From Candidatus Lindowbacteria bacterium RIFCSPLOWO2_12_FULL_62_27 (GTDB lineage: Bacteria; Lindowbacteria; 2-12-FULL-62-27): a stretch of 64,000 nucleotides of DNA. Under the pieces are notes generated by a model that saw only the letters and a program-made list of their open reading frames with translations, was not told where the DNA came from and did no database searches. Of the stretch, positions 16,454 through 26,300 are shown in pieces. Within the stretch, counting starts at the first letter, position 1, and each line of letters opens with the position of its first letter. The stretch spans positions 62,001 to 126,000 of the forward strand of contig MFPR01000001.1 of NCBI GenBank assembly GCA_001784175.1, given 5' to 3'. The position numbers and the translations under genes are program-made.

Positions 16454-17758
16454 TCAGAGCAGACGCCGCACGATCAGTTGAACGCCGTCCTTCCGGATCA
16501 CGCTGACCGCCGTGCCCGCATCCAGCGCGGCGCCGTCTTCCGTGTGGGCGCTCCAGAGTTCCCCGTCGACCAGAACGTGCCCCACGGGATTGAGCGGCGT
16601 GCGCACTTCGCCCCGCATGCCCGACAGGACTTCCTCCCCCACGCGGACTTTCGTGTGGAACGCGCGGACGGCGGCGCCGACCGCAAAAACGACGAAGGCG
16701 GCCGTCATCGCCGTGAAGAGCAGGATCACTTGAAAGGACACGCGAAACGCCTTGTCTTCAAACAGCATCAGCCCGCCGATGGCCATCGAGACGATGCCGC
16801 CCGCCGTGAGAATCCCGTGGCTGGCGACCTTGATGTCCAGGAGCATCAGGCCAATTCCGACGACCATGAGAATGAGGCCCACCGTGTTGACGGGGAGGAT
16901 CGACAGGCCGTACGCCGCGAGGATCAGCGACAGAACGCCCACCACGCCCGGCACGCCGACGCCCGGCGTCGAAAATTCAAAATAGATGCCGGCCATCGCC
17001 AGCAAGATCAGAACGTAGACGACATTCGGATCCGTCAAAAACGCCAGGACCTTCTCCTTGAGTTTCGGCTCCACCGTTCGGAGTTCGACGGACTTGATTT
17101 GAAGCGCAATCTGTTTTCGGCCCGGCCCGGCCACCGACGTGGTCTCGCCGGCGATCATCGCAAGGAACGAATCGATGCTGTCCGCGCGCAGGTCGATCGC
17201 GCCGCTGTCCAGCGCAACCTTGTCGGTCAGCGACGTGCTCTCGCGCACGGCGGACTCCGCAAAGACGACATTGCGGCGGCGCGTTTCGGCGATCGTCCGC
17301 GCCCACGCGGCCGCGTCGTTCTCCGCCTTCTGCTTCATCACCGCTTCCATCTTGTCGCCTCCGAGCATCACCGGGTGCGCCGCGCCGAGGTGCGTGCCGC
17401 CGGCCATGGCGGAGATGTGGGACGCATAGGTGATGAACACGCCCGCCGACGCCGCGCGCGCCCCGCTCGGCCCGATCCACACGAGAATCGGAATTTCCGA
17501 ATTCAAAAATTCCCGCACGATGTGCCGCGTCGATTCCATCAGGCCCCCCGGCGTGTCCAGCCGGAACAGGACCGCCTTCGCGTTCACCGCGCGCGCCTCG
17601 CGGATCACCCGCTCCACGTACGTCGCCGTCACCGGCGTGATCGCCTTGTCCAGGTCCGCAATGAGGACGACATCCGCGCCGGCGGGGATCAACCCCGGCG
17701 GGAGCAGGACCAGCGAAACCAAGGCGAGAACCAACGTGAGAAAGACACTCTGTCGCAT
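16454..17758 (-). CDS. nfeD: NfeD family membrane-bound ClpP-class serine protease
   Basis: This is a long-form NfeD of about 434 aa. It has a signal peptide (residues 1-29, ending PAGADV), a ClpP-like protease domain with FRLDTPGGLMEST and the nucleophile Ser104 in RAASAG, a likely catalytic Lys at 142-144, four or so transmembrane segments (about 235-345) and the C-terminal OB-fold NfeD domain (VRVGEEVLSGMRGEV, VLVDGELW). In archaeal homologues the protease cuts the stomatin partner, and a slipin gene is next here. ATG 17758 is chosen because it starts the signal peptide and is met by a near-consensus promoter; an upstream in-frame start at 17794 would overlap that promoter. Confidence 0.9.
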   Translation of the reverse strand: MRQSVFLTLVLALVSLVLLPPGLIPAGADVVLIADLDKAITPVTATYVERVIREARAVNAKAVLFRLDTPGGLMESTRHIVREFLNSEIPILVWIGPSGARAASAGVFITYASHISAMAGGTHLGAAHPVMLGGDKMEAVMKQKAENDAAAWARTIAETRRRNVVFAESAVRESTSLTDKVALDSGAIDLRADSIDSFLAMIAGETTSVAGPGRKQIALQIKSVELRTVEPKLKEKVLAFLTDPNVVYVLILLAMAGIYFEFSTPGVGVPGVVGVLSLILAAYGLSILPVNTVGLILMVVGIGLMLLDIKVASHGILTAGGIVSMAIGGLMLFEDKAFRVSFQVILLFTAMTAAFVVFAVGAAVRAFHTKVRVGEEVLSGMRGEVRTPLNPVGHVLVDGELWSAHTEDGAALDAGTAVSVIRKDGVQLIVRRLL

Positions 17759-17765
17759 AACACCG

Positions 17766-17794
17766 ATCATAGTCGCCGCCCCGCAAAAAATCAA
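17766..17794 (-). promoter_or_regulatory. Sigma-70 type promoter of the nfeD operon (leaderless geometry)
   Basis: On the minus strand, TTGATT (17794-17789), a 17-bp spacer and TATGAT (17771-17766, five of six consensus) end 7 nt before the ATG at 17758. No Shine-Dalgarno is present, so the mRNA is probably leaderless. Confidence 0.7.
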
Positions 17795-17803
17795 GCCGTG
17801 TCA

Positions 17804-17833
17804 TTGCAAGGCGGCCGGGGAATGAGATTAAAT
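17804..17833 (+). promoter_or_regulatory. Possible promoter of the sensor kinase gene
   Basis: TTGCAA (17804-17809), an 18-bp spacer and TTAAAT (17828-17833) precede the kinase ATG at 17844. GGGAG between the -10 and the ATG could act as a short ribosome site. The match is moderate. Confidence 0.4.
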
Positions 17834-17843
17834 TGGGAGACCA

Positions 17844-19661
17844 ATGGCGACATTGCCCAAACAGCGGCTGAGTTCCAGGGTCCTGCAGATTTCCCTGACC
17901 GTGGCGCTCGCCAGCGTGATTTTCTACGGTCTTTCTGTATTCGCGATCGAGTTCCAGTCCGGTCTCAAGGACGCGCGGATGGAGATGATCAACCGCCTGA
18001 AGGAACTGACGGCGGCGTTCAACCGCGAAGTCCAGCGGCGCCAGACCCGGGTCCGGCTCCTCACGGAAAATCCCCAGGCCTTCGACGCCGCCGTCCAGTC
18101 GATCCGCCGCAGCAAAAAGCCGGAGGCCTTTTTCGGCGACGGCGTCCGCTTCTATCAGATTCTGCATCAAACGGAACTCGAAGCCGGCGGCGCCACGTCC
18201 CTCGAGTTCGAGTCGCTGCTGACCGGGTCGCGCCACGGCGTCCTCAAATTGGTGGAGGGCGTCGACACCGACGCGCGGGCGGGACTGCTCTTTGAGGCCC
18301 ACGCCATGGCGGCCAACCGGGTCCAATCGATCCGGGTCCTCTGGAACGTCGACGCGCTCCTGCCGGCCGTCGATTGGATGTCGAGTCAGCGGGTGGAGGG
18401 GCTGGCGCTGGTCAGGGAAAATGGAAAACCCCTGTGGCTTGCCGGCCAATGGCCCCGGGGCGAGGCGGGGCTTGCGGTTTCAGCGGCGCCTTCGGAATTT
18501 TCCTGGGACGGAAAAACCTGGATCCTGGTAACCGAGGAAATTTCGATCTTCTCCGACCCGGTCCACCTTCGGGCGATCGCGCCCAAATCCCTCCTCTACG
18601 CCCAGGCTTGGCGAATGAGCCGGCGCTTCCTCAACCGCGTCTTCGTCCTCCTCGCCATCGGCCTCGCCCTCGCGGGCCTCCTCGTCGTCGCCACGCGGCA
18701 GGTCATGAAACCGCTCGATGAGGTCACCCGGGGCGTCAACCGCATCGCGGACGGCGATCTCGATACCGTGCTCGAAACATCCGGCGATGACGAGATCGCC
18801 TTTCTCTCGGGACAACTGAACGACCTCGTCCACCGGCTCAAGGTGAAGGAGCAGAGCGTCCAGGCGCATATCCAGCTTCTCAAGGAAAAAAACGACGAGC
18901 TTCAGGCGCTGAGCGACAAATTGAAGGAGGCCGACCGGCTTAAGGATCAGTTCCTGGCGATCCTCAGCCACGAGCTGCGCACCCCTCTGACCGCGATCCT
19001 CGGATACGCCGAGCTTTCCCTCGAAGGCATCTACGGCCCGTTGACGCAGAAACAGACGGAGATCGTCACCTTCATCCACTCCAACGGCCAAAAACTCCTG
19101 ACCCTCATGGAGGACCTCCTCGACATCGCCAAGATCCGCGCGGGAACCATCGAAATCAACATCGAGCCCCTCGATCCTTACGACCTCATGGCCGACATCC
19201 GCAAGTACGCCGAAAATTCGGTCCGGGCCAAATCGGACGTCCGGTTCGTCGAGGACATTCACGCCGGCCTGCCCGGGATTCGGACCGACCGCGTCAAACT
19301 CGAACAAATCCTGACCAACCTCCTGTCGAACGCGATCAAGTTCACCGAGCGCGGCCACGTGGCCCTGTCGGTGACGCGCGAGGGAGACAGCCGCGTGAAG
19401 TTTACGGTGGAGGACACCGGCATCGGAATCGCCCCGGCTCACCTGCCGAAAATTTTTGATCCCTTTGTCCAGCTCGACGCCGGCGTCCGCCGCCGGTACG
19501 GTGGAACCGGCCTGGGATTGACCATTTGCAAGAGTCTGGTCGATAAGTTGGGTGGGCGGATCGAAGTCGAAAGCATCCCGGGCAGCGGAAGCCGGTTTTC
19601 CGTGTGGATGCCCGTGGACAGCCGGCCGGCGCATGATTCTTCGGGAGGACAGGCTGCATGA
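17844..19661 (+). CDS. Membrane sensor histidine kinase (extracytoplasmic sensor, HAMP, HisKA, HATPase)
   Basis: This 605-aa two-component kinase has transmembrane segments at about residues 14-34 and 265-285 that bracket a periplasmic sensor domain of unknown type. The HAMP domain (RQVMKPLDEVTRGVNRIADGDLD) is followed by a coiled coil, the HisKA phosphoacceptor LSHELRTPLTAILGYAE with His376, and the HATPase N box (LTNLLSNAIKFT) with G boxes (DTGIGIAP, YGGTGLGLTICK). It overlaps the next gene, a response regulator, by 4 bp, so the pair forms one signalling module. The sensed signal is unknown. Confidence 0.93.
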   Translation: MATLPKQRLSSRVLQISLTVALASVIFYGLSVFAIEFQSGLKDARMEMINRLKELTAAFNREVQRRQTRVRLLTENPQAFDAAVQSIRRSKKPEAFFGDGVRFYQILHQTELEAGGATSLEFESLLTGSRHGVLKLVEGVDTDARAGLLFEAHAMAANRVQSIRVLWNVDALLPAVDWMSSQRVEGLALVRENGKPLWLAGQWPRGEAGLAVSAAPSEFSWDGKTWILVTEEISIFSDPVHLRAIAPKSLLYAQAWRMSRRFLNRVFVLLAIGLALAGLLVVATRQVMKPLDEVTRGVNRIADGDLDTVLETSGDDEIAFLSGQLNDLVHRLKVKEQSVQAHIQLLKEKNDELQALSDKLKEADRLKDQFLAILSHELRTPLTAILGYAELSLEGIYGPLTQKQTEIVTFIHSNGQKLLTLMEDLLDIAKIRAGTIEINIEPLDPYDLMADIRKYAENSVRAKSDVRFVEDIHAGLPGIRTDRVKLEQILTNLLSNAIKFTERGHVALSVTREGDSRVKFTVEDTGIGIAPAHLPKIFDPFVQLDAGVRRRYGGTGLGLTICKSLVDKLGGRIEVESIPGSGSRFSVWMPVDSRPAHDSSGGQAA

Positions 19662-20503
19662 GAGTGCTGGTGATCGACGACGATCTGCACATTCAGCGGA
19701 TCGTGGAGGACCGGTTGAAGGCGGAGAATTTTGAAATCCTGAAAGCCTCGGATGGAATCGAGGGCCTGCGGATGGTCTATGATTTCCATCCCGACGTCGT
19801 CCTCCTCGACATCATGATGCCCACCATCGACGGCACGGCCGTCCTTCACTGCATCAAGAAAGACGACAAGATCAAGAACATCCCCATCATCATGATGACC
19901 GCCAAACGCGAACGCGCCGACGTCATGCAGGCCGCCGCCGCCGGCGCCGCCGAATACATCGTCAAGCCGATCGATTTCAGGCAAATGGTCAAGAAAATCT
20001 ATGAGGTGACGCACGCCGCGCCGCCCAAACCCAGGGAAAAGGCCGGACCGCTCAACATCAAGGCCATGGCAACCGACCTCGCCAATCTCTCTTTCGAAAT
20101 GGAGGCCATCGCCGCATCCGCCGGCATCAAGGTCGAGCGACCCCTGCCGGAGACGAAGGGCAGCGGACTGAACATCAAGGTCGACACCGCCCCCGGCGGC
20201 GTGGCGTGCCTGCAATTCGGCGGCGCGCTTCACACAGAGGACGCGGATTCGATCCGCAGCGAGTTGACACGGCTCATTGCCGCCAACGTCTCCAAATTCG
20301 TGGTCGACATCAGCGACATCCAGAGCCTGGACCTCACCGAGGTCATGATCCTCAAGGACGTGATGAACCTCATCTCCCGCAACCAGTACGCCGCCCGGCT
20401 GGTCGAAACCGACGGCAAGCGCCGCCGGTTCCTCCGCCAGTGCAACCTGCATCTCGAGTATACCCTCTTTGACAGCCGCGACGAGGCCCTCCGCTCCTTT
20501 TAG
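19658..20503 (+). CDS. Response regulator with C-terminal STAS domain
   Basis: This 281-aa protein starts with a receiver domain (VIDDDLHIQRIV; phosphoacceptor Asp51 in LLDIMMP; conserved MTAKR and Lys in VKPID). A linker of about 45 residues leads to a STAS-like domain (about 165-275) with VACLQFGGALHTEDADSIRSEL and FVVDISDIQSLDLTEVMIL. STAS domains act in partner-switching cascades such as SpoIIAA/RsbV. The Ser/Thr usually phosphorylated in such antagonists appears to be within IQSLDL, but this is uncertain. There is no DNA-binding domain, so output is probably protein-protein. It is cognate with the upstream kinase. Confidence 0.88.
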   Translation: MRVLVIDDDLHIQRIVEDRLKAENFEILKASDGIEGLRMVYDFHPDVVLLDIMMPTIDGTAVLHCIKKDDKIKNIPIIMMTAKRERADVMQAAAAGAAEYIVKPIDFRQMVKKIYEVTHAAPPKPREKAGPLNIKAMATDLANLSFEMEAIAASAGIKVERPLPETKGSGLNIKVDTAPGGVACLQFGGALHTEDADSIRSELTRLIAANVSKFVVDISDIQSLDLTEVMILKDVMNLISRNQYAARLVETDGKRRRFLRQCNLHLEYTLFDSRDEALRSF

Positions 20504-20518
20504 ACCGCCGGCGCCTCT

Positions 20519-20561
20519 CCATATTATATATATGGACTTTTCCGGCCCCCTGTGGTATGGA
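20519..20561 (+). promoter_or_regulatory. AT-rich palindrome and possible promoter of the amidohydrolase operon
   Basis: The 93-bp gap holds an AT-rich palindrome (CCATAT..ATATGG, 20519-20535), unusual in this GC-rich DNA. It also holds TGGACT (20533-20538), a 17-bp spacer and TATGGA (20556-20561). An AAGGAGG ribosome site lies close before the ATG at 20597. Promoter assignment is tentative; the palindrome could be an operator. Confidence 0.4.
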
Positions 20562-20596
20562 AAATGGCTTAATTTCCAGAACAAGGAGGAACGCGA

Positions 20597-21475
20597 ATGG
20601 CCCGAATCGTAAGAGGCGGCTTGATCCAGGCCCGGGTGCCCATCCAGGCCGATGAGGGGTCGCCGGAAAAAATCAAGAAAGCCATGATTGAAAAGCACGT
20701 CAAGTTGATCGAACAGGCCGCCAAGCGGCGGGTCCAGATCCTGTGCCTGCAGGAATTGTTTTACGGCCCCTATTTTTGCGCCGAGCAGGACATCAAGTGG
20801 TACAACATCACCGAACCGGTTCCGAACGGCCCCACCACCCAGCTCATGCAGAAGCTCGCCAAGAAACATTCGATGGTCATCGTCGCCCCGCTCTACGAGG
20901 AGGCCATGACCGGCGTCTACTACAACACCGCCGTCGTCATCGACGCGGACGGCAAGTATCTCGGCAAGTTCCGGAAGATCCATATTCCGCACTGTCATCC
21001 GGGGTTCTGGGAGAAATTTTATTTCAAACCCGGCAACGCCGGCTGGCCGGTCTTCGAAACGGCCTACGCCAAAGTCGGCATTTTCATCTGTTACGACCGG
21101 CACTTTCCGGAATGCGCGCGCATTCTGGGCGTGAACGGCGCCGAGATCCTGTTTAACCCGTCGGCGACCGTCGCGGGCCTTTCGGAATATCTGTGGAAAC
21201 TCGAGCAGCCGGCGCAGGCGGTGGCCAACGCCGTCTTCATCGGCGCCATCAATCGCGTGGGCCGGGAGCGGCCCTGGAACATCGGCGAATTTTACGGCCA
21301 GAGCTATTTCGTGGACCCCCGCGGAAGTTTCGTGGCGAACGCCAGCCGCGACAAGGACGAGGTGCTGGTGGCGGACATGGACCTCGACAAGATCCGGGAG
21401 GTCCGCAACGTCTGGCAGTTCTACCGGGACCGCCGGCCGGAAACGTACGACGACTTTGTCAAACTGAAGCCTTAA
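20597..21475 (+). CDS. Nitrilase-superfamily amidohydrolase, beta-ureidopropionase-like
   Basis: This is a carbon-nitrogen hydrolase of 292 aa. The Glu-Lys-Cys triad is complete: Glu53 (CLQELFYG), Lys127 (KFRKIHIPH) and Cys165 (FICYDRHFPE). The sequence around GFWEKFYFKPGNAGWPVF and NRVGRERPW is characteristic of N-carbamoyl-beta-alanine and N-carbamoylputrescine amidohydrolases. With a class III aminotransferase 20 bp downstream, the likely pathway is N-carbamoyl-beta-alanine to beta-alanine to malonate semialdehyde (reductive pyrimidine breakdown). The dihydropyrimidinase and dihydropyrimidine dehydrogenase are not in the window. A strong ribosome site (AAGGAGG) precedes the ATG. Confidence 0.85.
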   Translation: MARIVRGGLIQARVPIQADEGSPEKIKKAMIEKHVKLIEQAAKRRVQILCLQELFYGPYFCAEQDIKWYNITEPVPNGPTTQLMQKLAKKHSMVIVAPLYEEAMTGVYYNTAVVIDADGKYLGKFRKIHIPHCHPGFWEKFYFKPGNAGWPVFETAYAKVGIFICYDRHFPECARILGVNGAEILFNPSATVAGLSEYLWKLEQPAQAVANAVFIGAINRVGRERPWNIGEFYGQSYFVDPRGSFVANASRDKDEVLVADMDLDKIREVRNVWQFYRDRRPETYDDFVKLKP

Positions 21476-21495
21476 CCCGCAGGAGGAGAATTCAT

Positions 21496-22839
21496 ATGGC
21501 GGCGCCAACCGTTGATCAGATCAAGAAAATGCGGGAGGAGTATCTCCTCCCGTCGACCATGACCTACTTTGAGCGGCCGGTCAACATCGTCCGCGGGCAG
21601 ATGCAGTACGTGTACGACGACCAGGGCAGGAAGTACATGGACGCCTTCAGCGCCGTCGTGACCATCAGCGTCGGCCACTGCCATCCCGATGTTGTATCCA
21701 AAATCCAGAGGCAGGTCGGCCAGCTCCAGCATATGACCACGCTTTACTATCATCCCAACATTGTGCAGTACGCGAAGAAAATGCACGAGATGGCCGGCGG
21801 CGGCGACCTCAAGGTCAGCTTCTTCACCAATTCCGGCTGCGAGGCCAATGAACTGGCGGCCATACTCGCCAAGAACCACACCAAGCAGCAGGAATTCATC
21901 GCCCTCCGCCATTCCTTTCACGGCCGCACCCTCATGGCCATGACCCTGACCGGCCAGTCCTCCTGGCGCCACTCCATGCCCTACGTCTTCGGCGTGACCC
22001 ACGCGCCCAACGCCTACTGCTATCGCTGTCCGCTCAAGCTCAAGTACCCGTCGTGCGGCGTCGCCTGCGCCACGCAGGTCGAGGACATCATCAAGTACAA
22101 CACGTCCGGCCGCATCGCCGGATTCATCGCTGAGCCCATCGCCGGATTCGGCGGCGTCATCCATCCGCCCAAGGAATATTTTCCCATCATCGCCGACATC
22201 GTCAAAAAACACGGCGGCGTATACATCTCCGACGAGGTCCAGACCGGATTCGGCAGAACCGGGAAACACTTTTTCGGCATCAGCCACTGGGGCGTCAAGC
22301 CCGACATCGTGACGATGGCCAAAGGCATCGGCAACGGCGTGCCCCTCGGCGGCATCATCACCACGCGGGCCATCGCCGAGTCGATGCGCGGCAAGGTCCA
22401 TTTCAACACGTATGGCGGCAACCCCGTTTCGATGGCCGCCGGACTGGCCGTCCTCGAGGTCATCGAGCGGTACAACATGGTCCGCAACGCCGACTCGGTC
22501 GGGACCTACCTCAAGTCCCGGCTGCTCTCGATTTCAAACCGCCACCCTGTGATCGGCGATGTGCGCGGGCTGGGACTCATGCTGGGCGTGGAACTCGTGA
22601 AAAACCGGAAGACCAAGGAAGTCGCCCCGAAGGAAACTTTGCGGCTCATGGAGCTGTGCAAGGACCGGGGTCTTTTGATCGGCAAGGGCGGGATGGCCGG
22701 CAACGTCGTCCGGATCAAACCTCCGATGTGCGTCACGCGGAGAGACGCCGACTTCATCGTCGGCGTCCTGGACGAGTCTCTCGGCGTCATGGAAAAGGAA
22801 TTTCGGATCCGACGCCCCGCCGCTTCGCGAAAACGATAA
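21496..22839 (+). CDS. Class III PLP aminotransferase (AGXT2/beta-alanine type)
   Basis: This 447-aa fold type I aminotransferase has FFTNSGCEANELA (phosphate-binding region), ISDEVQTGFGRTGKHFFG with the PLP ring Asp, and the Schiff-base Lys276 in TMAKGIGNG. Overall the sequence follows the alanine-glyoxylate aminotransferase 2 / beta-alanine-pyruvate group. It most likely moves the amino group of beta-alanine or a related omega-amino acid to pyruvate or glyoxylate. The ATG at 21496 is chosen for its GGAGGAG ribosome site; the frame stays open further upstream inside the amidohydrolase gene, but that part is not homologous. Confidence 0.87.
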   Translation: MAAPTVDQIKKMREEYLLPSTMTYFERPVNIVRGQMQYVYDDQGRKYMDAFSAVVTISVGHCHPDVVSKIQRQVGQLQHMTTLYYHPNIVQYAKKMHEMAGGGDLKVSFFTNSGCEANELAAILAKNHTKQQEFIALRHSFHGRTLMAMTLTGQSSWRHSMPYVFGVTHAPNAYCYRCPLKLKYPSCGVACATQVEDIIKYNTSGRIAGFIAEPIAGFGGVIHPPKEYFPIIADIVKKHGGVYISDEVQTGFGRTGKHFFGISHWGVKPDIVTMAKGIGNGVPLGGIITTRAIAESMRGKVHFNTYGGNPVSMAAGLAVLEVIERYNMVRNADSVGTYLKSRLLSISNRHPVIGDVRGLGLMLGVELVKNRKTKEVAPKETLRLMELCKDRGLLIGKGGMAGNVVRIKPPMCVTRRDADFIVGVLDESLGVMEKEFRIRRPAASRKR

Positions 22840-23351
22840 ACCGGAGTCTCCCCCTGGCCTTCTGCCTCGCCCTCGCGGCTGCCGGGTGCGAGGCCGAGCC
22901 TCCATCGGGCGGTGTCGGCGCTGGCGCCCCCGCGCCGGCCACGGCCCGTGGCGCCGCATCCTCGACCGGCCACGAGCCCGCGCTTTCGGTCCGCGCGGAC
23001 GGGGCGGCCAGAAAAATGTTCCTCCAAGGTCTGCGCGCCATCCAGCGGCGTGATTACCCGGCGGCCACCGCATTCTTTCAGCAGGCGGAAGAACGCCACA
23101 GCCGGCGCTCAGGCGCGCCGGACGAATTCATCTACGGATGCCTCTATTACATCGGCCGGTGCCGTGAAGGCACACTCAGTTTCGAGGAAGCTCGCGACAT
23201 CTACGCGCATGTCCCGGCCGAAAGCGCCTACCGGCCGTGGGTGGAACTCCGCATGTCCGCCATGTCCCAGGATTCCGACGGCGACGGCTACATCGACGCA
23301 TGGGAAGACGCCGAGGGAACCAATCCGATGAACCCACTGGCGCACCCCTAG
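22728..23351 (+). CDS. Lipoprotein with C-terminal thrombospondin-type-3-like calcium motif
   Basis: This is a secreted lipoprotein. LPLAFCLALAAAGC is a clear lipobox, with the lipidated Cys about 43 codons from the GTG chosen here. The mature part has an Ala/Pro-rich linker, a helical TPR-like middle (FLQGLRAIQRRDYPAATAFFQQAEE) and DSDGDGYIDAWEDAEGTNP at the end, a TSP3-like Ca2+ loop. The start is uncertain: GTG 22728 lies inside the aminotransferase gene and gives a long basic n-region, and no ATG or TTG occurs nearer the lipobox. Its stop TAG is followed directly by the ATG of the first cyclase gene, so it belongs to the cyclase operon and could be an envelope partner. Confidence 0.65.
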   Translation: MRHAERRRLHRRRPGRVSRRHGKGISDPTPRRFAKTINRSLPLAFCLALAAAGCEAEPPSGGVGAGAPAPATARGAASSTGHEPALSVRADGAARKMFLQGLRAIQRRDYPAATAFFQQAEERHSRRSGAPDEFIYGCLYYIGRCREGTLSFEEARDIYAHVPAESAYRPWVELRMSAMSQDSDGDGYIDAWEDAEGTNPMNPLAHP

Positions 23352-26300
23352 ATGGCCCGGCGCCCCGCGCTCCCGGGACAGCGCGCCGCACAGATCGCGG
23401 CCCTTAAAAAGCATCTTCGCACCCTCCTCATCGGACTTGCCATCGGCGTGGTCAGTGGTGTGATGGTGATGGTCCTGGGATCCTTCGAGGAGGGATTTGT
23501 TGCGCGCACGGAACTCTTGCTCCTGGATGTCCGCTATCGAACGCGGCCCCACATTCCCGTCCATCCGGACGTCGCCCTGATCAACTACGACGACGCCTCC
23601 CTCGCGCTCTTCGGAGGCTGGCCATGGCCGCGGCACCGGCAGGTCGCGCTCGTGACCGTGCTCGATCTCTACGACGCCCGGGCTGCCGGCTACGACGTGT
23701 TTTTCTCGGAACGAAATGACATCATCGTCATGGATGAGCGGCTCCGCCAGTTTGTCCGCAGCGACGAGGTCGCCAAGGGTCGGCCGGCGCCCGAACGCGT
23801 GTCCCGTGTGCTCCGGACCGCCATCCGCGACTACGACCGCGAGTTCGAACGGGCCATCGCGAAGTCCGGGAACATCTATCTCGGATATTTTGTCCAGGAG
23901 CCCGACAAGACCGTCGCCGTCGGGGGACTTCCGGCGATCCAGAAATATGTCGAGGAAGACAAGAAATCGCCCACCTATCCCCACGAGGCCCTGGAATCGC
24001 TCGCGCCCCACACCATCGCGGCCACACCCGACTTGGAAAAACATATTTTCAAAATGAGCCGCGTCGTCCCGCCGCTGTCCTTCCATACGCGCGCGGCCCG
24101 CAGCGCGGGATTCGCGCAGATCGTCAAGGACCTCGACCACACGGTGCGGCTCTACCCCATGTTCATGTACTACGACGGCAAAATCCATCCGTCGATCGGG
24201 TGCGTCATGGTGGCCAGCGTCACCGGCGTTCCGCTCGACCGCTGGGTCATCAAGCCCGGCGAATACGTGGAACTGCCCGACGCCAAAGTCCCGGGCGAGA
24301 CCAACCCCGTCACCATCCGCATTCCCGTCAACGAAAACGGGCAGATGCTCATGAACTGGGCCGCCAAATTCGACGACGTCTTCCTCCACGTGTCCTTCCG
24401 GCTCATCTCCGAATACTATGCCTATCACACCGCCAAGGGCCTGGCGCGAAATTATCCGGCGGACCCCGCGGCCTTCGGGGCGATCTACGCGGACATCGTC
24501 AGTTCCATCGATGAGGAGCAGATGGTGACCGAAGAGGAATCCCGGCGCATCGCGGGCGAAATTGCCCTCGCGCACATCGCAACGCCCATGTTGAAAGCCG
24601 GCGCGACGCACGCCGACATCCTCTCCCGGCTCAAACTTCCCGACGGGGTCGCGGCGCCGGAGCAGGTCCTCCAGGCCGTCGACATCGCGTTGCAAAAATC
24701 CGGCGGCGCGGCCTTCGACGCCGCGTGGCAGGCCGAGATCGAGCGGAATGTGAGCTGGTTTGTGGCCAAAAATCGGTTGAACGAAGTCGAGCCTCTCTTT
24801 TTTCCGCCCGCACGCACCGCGCTCTGGCAGGGCAAACAGACGGCATTCTCTCCACTCGACCTCGAGAACAAGATTTTCATGATCGGACTCACCGGCGTCG
24901 GGACCATCGACCTCAACCCCATGCCGTTCGAAAGCGTTTCGCCCATGGTCGGCATGCACTCCAATGCGCTCAACACCATGCTGGCCCACACCTTTCTCAA
25001 GTTCCCCAAGGACTCATGGCGCTATCCGCTCGACATGGTCTTCGCGATCGTGACCGCCGTCGTCGGAGCCCTCACGTCGCCCTTCATCGGGTTTCTCGTC
25101 GTGACCCTCATCGTCGCCGGATACAGCTACGCCGTCTGGTGGGCCTTTGCCGCGCACGGCCAGTGGATCCAGTGGCTGGAGCCCGTCATGGCGATCTCGC
25201 TGACCTACATCGGCGTCGTCGTCTACCATTTCATCCAGGCCCGGCGCGAAAAGGGCAAGGTCCGGGCCATCTTCGCCGCCATGGTCTCGCCCGACGTCCT
25301 GAAATACATGGAGGAACATCCGGAAAGCTTTTCGCTCACGGGTGTCCGGAAGGCCGGCACGACCTTTTTCTCGTCCGTCGAGCGTTTCGGAAAGGTCACC
25401 GCGGGCGTCGCGCCGGACGAACTCGGGGGAATTCTCAGTTATTATCTGACGCCGACCAGCGAGATCATCATGGACTATCAGGGGTACATCGACAAGTATG
25501 AAGGCCACGTCATCATGGCCGATTTCGGCGTCCCCATCGACGACCCCGGGCACGCCTGGAAGTGCTGCTACGCCGCGATCGAGCAGCAGCAGGACATCCT
25601 GCCGTTCCAGTTTTTCGTCAAGGCGCGCTACGGCGTCGACGTCTTCGTCGCCATGGGCATCAATTCCGGTTACGTCTCGGCCGGAAACATGGGATCGGAA
25701 AAGAAAATGCAGTACACCGTCATGGGTGACGCCGTCAATATGTCGGCCCGGTTCAGGCCCGCCAACAACATCTACGACACGCGCATCATCGCCGGCGAAC
25801 CGACGCTCCCCTTCGCCGGTGACTGCCTGGAACTCCGGCTCCTCGACAAACTGCTGGCCAAGGGCAAAACCAAGCCGGCCACCATCTACGAAATCCAGGG
25901 ATGGAATCCCAAGTCCTACCTCGAACTCAAAAAGGACGCGCCCGTTCCGCCGTCCCTCTTGTCACGATGGTCCAAGTGCCCGGCGGAAAAGATATTCGGC
26001 TATCACCGGTTCTGGCAGCAGAAGGAAAAGGATTTCGCGCATCCGCTGATTCCGAAAATCCGCGAGTTCTTCGAGTCCCAGCTTGCGGTCGCCGAGGAAA
26101 TGATCAAGGTGGAGGGGCGGTCGGAAGTGCGGAAATACTGCACGGAACTCTACGGCGTCCGCGACGAGGCCGCCATCGTGCTCGGCAAGAAGGTGGACGG
26201 GATGGCGGCGCCCGGAAAACCCTGGGATGTGATTCTGGACAAATGGATTTCGACCGCGTCGGAGATCCACCGCGCGCTCGAGGAAAGCCGGCAACTGGCC

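Noticed and set aside
19439-21508. A 689-codon antisense frame across the response regulator and amidohydrolase genes
   Set aside because: It spans two well-supported sense genes and the gap between them, and has no recognisable domain.
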